Below, piece after piece: positions 59,272 through 64,000 of a stretch of 64,000 nucleotides of DNA. The number at the start of each line of letters is the position of its first letter. Position 1 is the stretch's first letter. This stretch comes from Vermamoeba vermiformis (taxonomy: Eukaryota; Tubulinea; Echinamoebida), in contig JBEWZL010000235.1 in assembly GCA_045837725.1 (NCBI GenBank), positions 1 through 64,000 of the forward strand, given 5' to 3'. A program made the translations under genes and the position numbers. Below the pieces are notes generated by a model. It was not told the origin of the DNA, ran no database searches, and saw only the letters and a program-made list of their open reading frames with translations.

Positions 59272-61920
59272 TTAATACTGTAACATCTTAGCAGCCTTGC
59301 TAGGTGACCGTTTTTCAGCGAATTGCATGGCCTTGTTGTCCGGCATCAAATGCTGCGGGCTCGGCGTGTCGTGATAAACTGTTTTCAAGAAATTTCTGAA
59401 CGCTTTTTGTGCAGCCGAGACCTGTATTAATAATATTATTAATAAGGGCTTATTTGTCTCTGCATAATAGTGCAGTGTACTTGCCTTTGTTGCGTCCTTG
59501 ACGTAGATCCGGATGTAGTGCTCGGCGAATTGCGACGGAATTAATAACGAGACTTGGTCCTTAGGGATCGTGAAGTGGTCTATTAATAATAAATAAACGT
59601 TAGGATTTAATTGGAGAGGCCGATCCGTGACACGTTTCATTATTTCCTATTTAGGAAAGTCGAACTTCCGTGCAGTACTTACTGTCAGCGTCCCATTTGC
59701 TGAAAAAATGCACGTGATCAACGGGGTTCTTATCTTTAAAGGCTATAATAATAGGAAAAGGTCAAATTGTTATTCTATTCGAGCGGATCTGGATGTGGTT
59801 ACGTACCGTAATTAATAACAAATCTGTCGACTATAATATCTTCTTCGTGTAATTCAACGTCGCTAGAATCGCTGTACGGAACAATCTTTGCAGGTGTAAT
59901 GCGGTCCTGGAGGGCACGGAGTTAGCTTCAAGTGTTCATGAACGAACTGTGGGGTTGATTGTTATGACTTACTTTGGTAAAATGTTCCACTGAGAGCGGC
60001 GGAATAATAAATTCGTCTGCAAATTTGTACAATTCTCGTTTTCTGATGCGACGAATAATGTGTTGAGCCTCGGCTAGTCCCTGCAACGAAAAATTATTAT
60101 ATATTAGCTCATTCAATATTCACTAGTGTTCAACACAAATCCGTAACAATAAAATATACTGGTAATAATAACTTAATTATTGCTACAATAAAGAAAACAA
60201 CAAATTATTGTTTTTTTAAGGTACGAAAAATTTTTCGATGACACAACGAATTAATGAGTTATAGTATCTTATGAATATAAATACTACGTACTTGATCCTC
60301 AGAGACTTCAATCTGTCTCAAAATGGTGTCTGTCAAAGTGCTGTATCGTTTGGCATCGGTCAACTTGTCAGTGATTTTCATCACGCTGTTAGCCGCATTT
60401 AACGCGTCACCGACCATGTACTCAATGGCCTTGCCTATATATAGCAATATGTTACAAAATATATGGCTATTAATAATATACAATAAAAATAAATTGTTCG
60501 AAAGTTGGAGGATCCGATGACTTTGCGGGATCAAAAAATGATTGATAATACTTCAAATAGAATAGTATACCGATAATAAGACGTACCGACACGATGGGTG
60601 TATACTTTTTTGAACATGGTATACCTCGTATGAAACATCTCGTAGACATTGTAAACTTCTTTAGCGTGCCAACAGATCTCATTTTGAATGACACGGCACG
60701 AGATCATTAACCTGCATATTGATTAGTATACTCATATTATATTATAGGACGGGACCTACCGTGAGAAGTCATAACTGGACTTGATGCCCGTGGTATACGT
60801 GTCACGTGCCAAGTAGTCAAACTTGTCCACATCCACTGAGTTGCGCTTGTTTGCAACAATATCGAATAAGAACCTTCTTTCCTTATACTTCTCAGACCTA
60901 TAATTAATTAATTACTATTTATAAAAAGGCTCGTGTACCGCATCCGCGCGACTAAATAAAACTTTCTAAATTTGGAAATGTCGCGAAATAATCGCAAGGA
61001 TTTAGTACAAATATTCGTTATGTAATTCACGATTGCACCTATAATTATAGTTCAATGCCATCTCTATAATAATCGATCTCTTATTAAATTTAACGCAAGA
61101 AATTTCTATTGCCGTTCAAATCTGAAAAAAATAGCGCTTACTCCGCATCTCGCGACAGAATTAAATCTTGAATGAATCTGACATCGTCCCGATTAATATC
61201 AATAGCGTTGTCATCGATGAGGTAGTCGAGCATCCATGTCGACATCTCCTCGTGGTGGAAGTGGATCCTGCCAAAAAGAACCATCCGTCAGGACCTCGAC
61301 TAGCTTAAACTTGCCAGTATCTTTATAACGTTGTTTATGTATGAATATGCATATATACATACCCTCTAGTCTCGAGCCATACTTCGAATGCATGAGAGAA
61401 CGGGCCATGACCGAGATCGTGGCAGAGCCCAGCTAGTTGCGTTATCTTTAGATCTCGGCTGGTAATCTCGAGCTCTGGTTGAGTCTCCTACATATATATT
61501 GTTATTACGAATGCACGATTAAAATTAAATTTAGGCAACCGAGGATTATGTCATCCAGATCAACAAATAAATAATTGAAAAAAAACTTTCAAAAAATTAT
61601 TTAAACGTTGTTTATCGTGTAAATAATATCTATAATGTGTTTATAATATAATGGCATCTTACCTTTATTTTTTGGAGCAATTTACCAGCCAAATAGCCGA
61701 CGCCAATAGAATGTTCGAATCTGTTATGAGAAGCACCAGGATAAACTAAATATGAGCAGCCTAGTTGCTTTAAATCTCTTAGACGTTGAAATTGAGGCGT
61801 ATCAATGATTTCATTTGAATAGAAGGGGATCTCGATATGTCCGTGAATAGGATCGTTGTAAGTCTTGTAAGTTTGAGAATTATAAAGGGCGTCTGAAGAG
61901 TAGTTCACCCTAGTCTCCAT
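59272..61920 (-). CDS. SAMHD1-type HD-domain dNTP triphosphohydrolase
   Basis: A minus-strand gene of about nine exons starting [16 protein letters not shown] at 61920. Family marks: [29 protein letters not shown], the metal-binding HNRFEHSIG, the catalytic HD motif in [11 protein letters not shown], and the distal Asp in [11 protein letters not shown]. All HD metal ligands are present. The dimer/tetramer helices follow ([38 protein letters not shown]) with a C-terminal lobe ending AAKMLQY. There is no N-terminal SAM domain, unlike vertebrate SAMHD1, as is usual in protists. The enzyme removes the triphosphate from dNTPs and so lowers nucleotide pools; in animals this also restricts viruses and helps fork repair. 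Nuclear or cytosolic location cannot be read. Confidence 0.9.
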
Positions 61921-62983
61921 ACTAACACAAATTTTATAGCTATTGTTGAATATCAAATGAATAATAACATAAAAACGAGAAAAAATTGAATTTTTTATCA
62001 AGTAGTCGGAGACCTGGACTTATTATCACTTTTCGGCCAATGATTGCTCGATCCAATTATAGGCTTGACAAATAAAACTGTTTTCGAGAGCAGTGGTTGT
62101 AGTTTGCTCCGTACAGCAAACAGATCAACGCACCAGATCGAATAGAATGCCCACTAGGGTCTAATTGTCCGAAAAATGATTGGATTATCTAAAACCTGCC
62201 ACCAATAGTTAACTTTGCACGACCATATTCTCGTTTCGGCCACGGGAATCTTGCTAAATGAAGGCAGATCATCTTTGGGCAGTGGTAACTACTGTAAAAT
62301 TAGCGGTCGTTCGGGCAATAAGTACATGAGTTTTCCTGCTCGGGGATTTGTCGACAGTCCGCAAAGTGTCGGGCATTACGTGGCGCAAGGGTAAGAAACA
62401 CGGACATTTCGGTCAAAAAATCTGAATCAATACTCCCAATTGTCCGAACTACGTGGCACCGTAGAACGCTCGCCTCGGCCTATTCGTCTTTTTCCCCGTT
62501 TCACTCAAAAATTTCTGACGGCACTGCCATAGATTGGCATGCTACATTAATGAACCATATCCGAGCAGATCCGCTCAATTCAAAATATAACCTGCTGCCT
62601 GCATTACGACATCCGCAAGAAACTAACAAACGACAAGAATAAGTAGTTCGTAATTATCCTCGTCCCTCAGCTAATCCACAAAATGGTTTGAAACTGTAAT
62701 TAATTAGGCTGAAGTTTAATCCATCAATAATATCTTTTCGGTAAATACACAAAGAGAGATCCACTACCACGGGCAATAGCATCAGTTTGGCCTAAAAATA
62801 ATCAATTTGACACGCAAAAATATTGCAACATTTGGAAAAAACATTAAAAGTCTGTGTTTTATGTGGAACAATCCTCCGTGAACACGACTATAAAAGAAAA
62901 TTGGAGGATTGAACATTTTATTGTTGACGATCGACCACAAGAGGGAACACTAAACCCAGATCAGCTGCACATCTGAATTTAAA
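61921..62983. other. Long spacer with possible coding remnant
   Basis: About 1 kb between the divergent SAMHD1-like gene and the coiled-coil gene. The plus-strand stretch near 62318-62390 reads SGNKYMSFPARGFVDSPQS up to a GT donor-like site, which looks protein-like, but no flanking exons or start were found. The rest is AT-rich without recognised features. Confidence 0.3.
62889..62896 (+). promoter_or_regulatory. TATA box of the coiled-coil gene
   Basis: TATAAAAG lies 95 bp before the start codon at 62984, with a 60-90 nt leader likely. Confidence 0.5.
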
Positions 62984-63292
62984 ATGTTCGGTATTAAGAA
63001 AGCTAGCGTCCAAGACATGCATAACAAGCATGAACACGTTATTGAAAAAATCCAGTCCCTCCGCCAAGTTATATCCGCTCATAAAATGGGTTCAGATAAC
63101 GCAGAACTCTCTCAGATGAAATTAGAAAACGAAAAGTTGAAAGAGATCAACTCCAAAATTAGCGCCCGCTTGGAGCTTCTCGAGAAAGAAGCCTCGAAGG
63201 GCCTTTTTGCAAAAGATATCCCCGTTTCGGCCAAACGTTCAAGCGCCGAAATCACTAGCACCGATGAGCTGAATCCTCAAACGCTCCTGTGA
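62984..63292 (+). CDS. Small coiled-coil protein (102 residues)
   Basis: A single-exon frame starting MFGIKKASVQDMHNKH. Most of the protein is one heptad-patterned helix (VIEKIQSLRQVISAHK; KLENEKLKEINSKISARLEL), followed by a Ser/Thr-rich tail. It probably forms a dimeric or oligomeric coiled coil; no catalytic domain is present. Its TATA box and clean ATG support a real gene. I cannot name a family; coiled-coil similarity alone is not evidence of one. Confidence 0.7.
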   Translation: MFGIKKASVQDMHNKHEHVIEKIQSLRQVISAHKMGSDNAELSQMKLENEKLKEINSKISARLELLEKEASKGLFAKDIPVSAKRSSAEITSTDELNPQTLL

Positions 63293-63724
63293 CTAGCCGG
63301 CCGTGGCTGCTCGCAAAGTTAATAAGGTAAGCATACCGCGACCTCATAATAATAATTATTCGACCGTTTCAGATAATTATTCCAATTTTGCCTTGGGATC
63401 CTGCCAAATCTACTTTTTTACCTAATTAGTACCACGTTTTGGATTGTAAACTAATTCTGGCGTTTCTCTAGAGGTTTCATTTTGCTAGTAGAAACTTGAT
63501 TGACTTGCATTCCAACCGTCGCGGTGTGATTTTGCCGGATCCAAGTTATCAACACAGATGCTGTCTTCAAACGGAAACAATATTGCTTTCACCCCGATGT
63601 CTCACTCTATTGTATTATAACCCGAATGTATAATTATACTACAACTGCGAATTCATGTATATAAACCGAAGCGAAGATGTATTTTTAGTCACTAAATCTG
63701 TGTCCGTACCTGTGCGCACGCGAG
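63293..63724. other. Spacer, promoter of the last gene
   Basis: About 430 bp between the coiled-coil gene and the final partial gene. A TATATAAA box lies at 63658-63665. Nothing else is recognised. Confidence 0.4.
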
Positions 63725-64000
63725 ATGGACCTAGATCATAATCTAGCCCTCGTACTACCATTGTATATCATTACTAAGCTATTTGTCGAGAGTTTGACGT
63801 GCTTGGGCGGTTTAATTAATCATCCCGGATCACAACTTGCGCGTGCCACACTCAAATTTCTGACTAAAACGCGAAATCGCATCGATGGTAAAAGCAACAA
63901 TTCCTTTGCATATTGGAAGTACTGTTAATGCCACAAACATCCCCAACAGCGATTTTGATAGAGGTAATTTTCAGTTACAAAAAGTCGATCCCAATAACGC
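63725..64000 (+). CDS. Unrecognised protein, 3' partial
   Basis: The first exon of a gene that leaves the window, 67 bp after a TATATAAA box. It starts MDLDHNLALVLPLYIITKLF, a hydrophobic stretch that may be an amphipathic helix or anchor, and reaches a GT donor after TRNRID near 63890. A second short exon with the acceptor CAACAG is seen near 63950. The family is not recognised from these residues. Confidence 0.55.

Noticed and set aside
1-64000. CRISPR array, prokaryotic operon or viral/LTR element
   Set aside because: Intron density, splice sites and gene content are eukaryotic. I saw no repeat-spacer array, and no reverse transcriptase, integrase or capsid sequence.

Overview
The window is nuclear DNA from a small-genome protist. 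Genes are densely packed and cut by many short (about 45-220 nt) GT-AG introns, intergenic spaces are short, and A/T is moderately favoured. The gene mix points to Amoebozoa, perhaps a protosteloid/variosean amoeba: hybrid histidine kinases with PAS domains, tyrosine-kinase-like (TKL) kinases, a kelch-ectodomain receptor kinase, Asn-rich tracts and GPI-type secreted proteins. That placement is inferred from the gene repertoire; no rRNA or other phylogenetic marker is present.

Layout. 1-6.3 kb: 3' part of an LCAT-like acyltransferase, then a kelch/transmembrane/TKL kinase. 6.4-10.5 kb: an unrecognised protein, a tail-anchored macro-domain protein and a multi-pass membrane protein. 10.9-16.2 kb (minus): DNA polymerase kappa and class II fumarase. 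16.2-17.4 kb: a spacer with a decayed kelch fragment and a perfect hairpin. 17.4-22.1 kb: a GPI-type secreted protein, an Asn-rich protein, a small ORF and a calmodulin. 22.8-30.3 kb: a Gfo/Idh/MocA oxidoreductase, a UBR-box/DnaJ-zinc-finger fusion, a large TKL pseudokinase and a small unknown gene. 30.6-40.8 kb: an M28 metallopeptidase, two tandem hybrid histidine kinases and a TKL kinase. 41-52.5 kb: a tomosyn/Lgl-type WD40 R-SNARE protein, a secreted protein, an ankyrin-JmjC (JMJD8-like) protein and a BAR/PH/ArfGAP/ankyrin protein. 52.9-64 kb: an F-box protein, a kelch/EGF GPI-type protein, an LRR protein, a SAMHD1-type HD phosphohydrolase, a coiled-coil protein and the start of one more gene.

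Several genes belong to a sensing and surface layer (receptor kinase, two hybrid histidine kinases, TKL kinase and pseudokinase, calmodulin, secreted or GPI proteins). Others serve trafficking (tomosyn/Lgl, ArfGAP) and genome or nucleotide upkeep (Pol kappa, SAMHD1-like). Apart from the histidine kinase pair there is no sign that neighbours form a pathway cluster.

Most notable: (1) a protein joining an N-degron-type UBR box to two DnaJ-like cysteine-rich zinc domains without a J domain; (2) a 12-bp palindrome, TGACACGTGTCA, present exactly seven times, only in introns and 3' spacers; (3) two hybrid kinases with near-identical catalytic and receiver DNA but diverged sensor halves; (4) ankyrin repeats behind a signal peptide in front of a JMJD8-like JmjC domain. 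Gene models were built by eye from reading frame, splice sites and family knowledge; exon edges are good to a few bases where stated, otherwise approximate.
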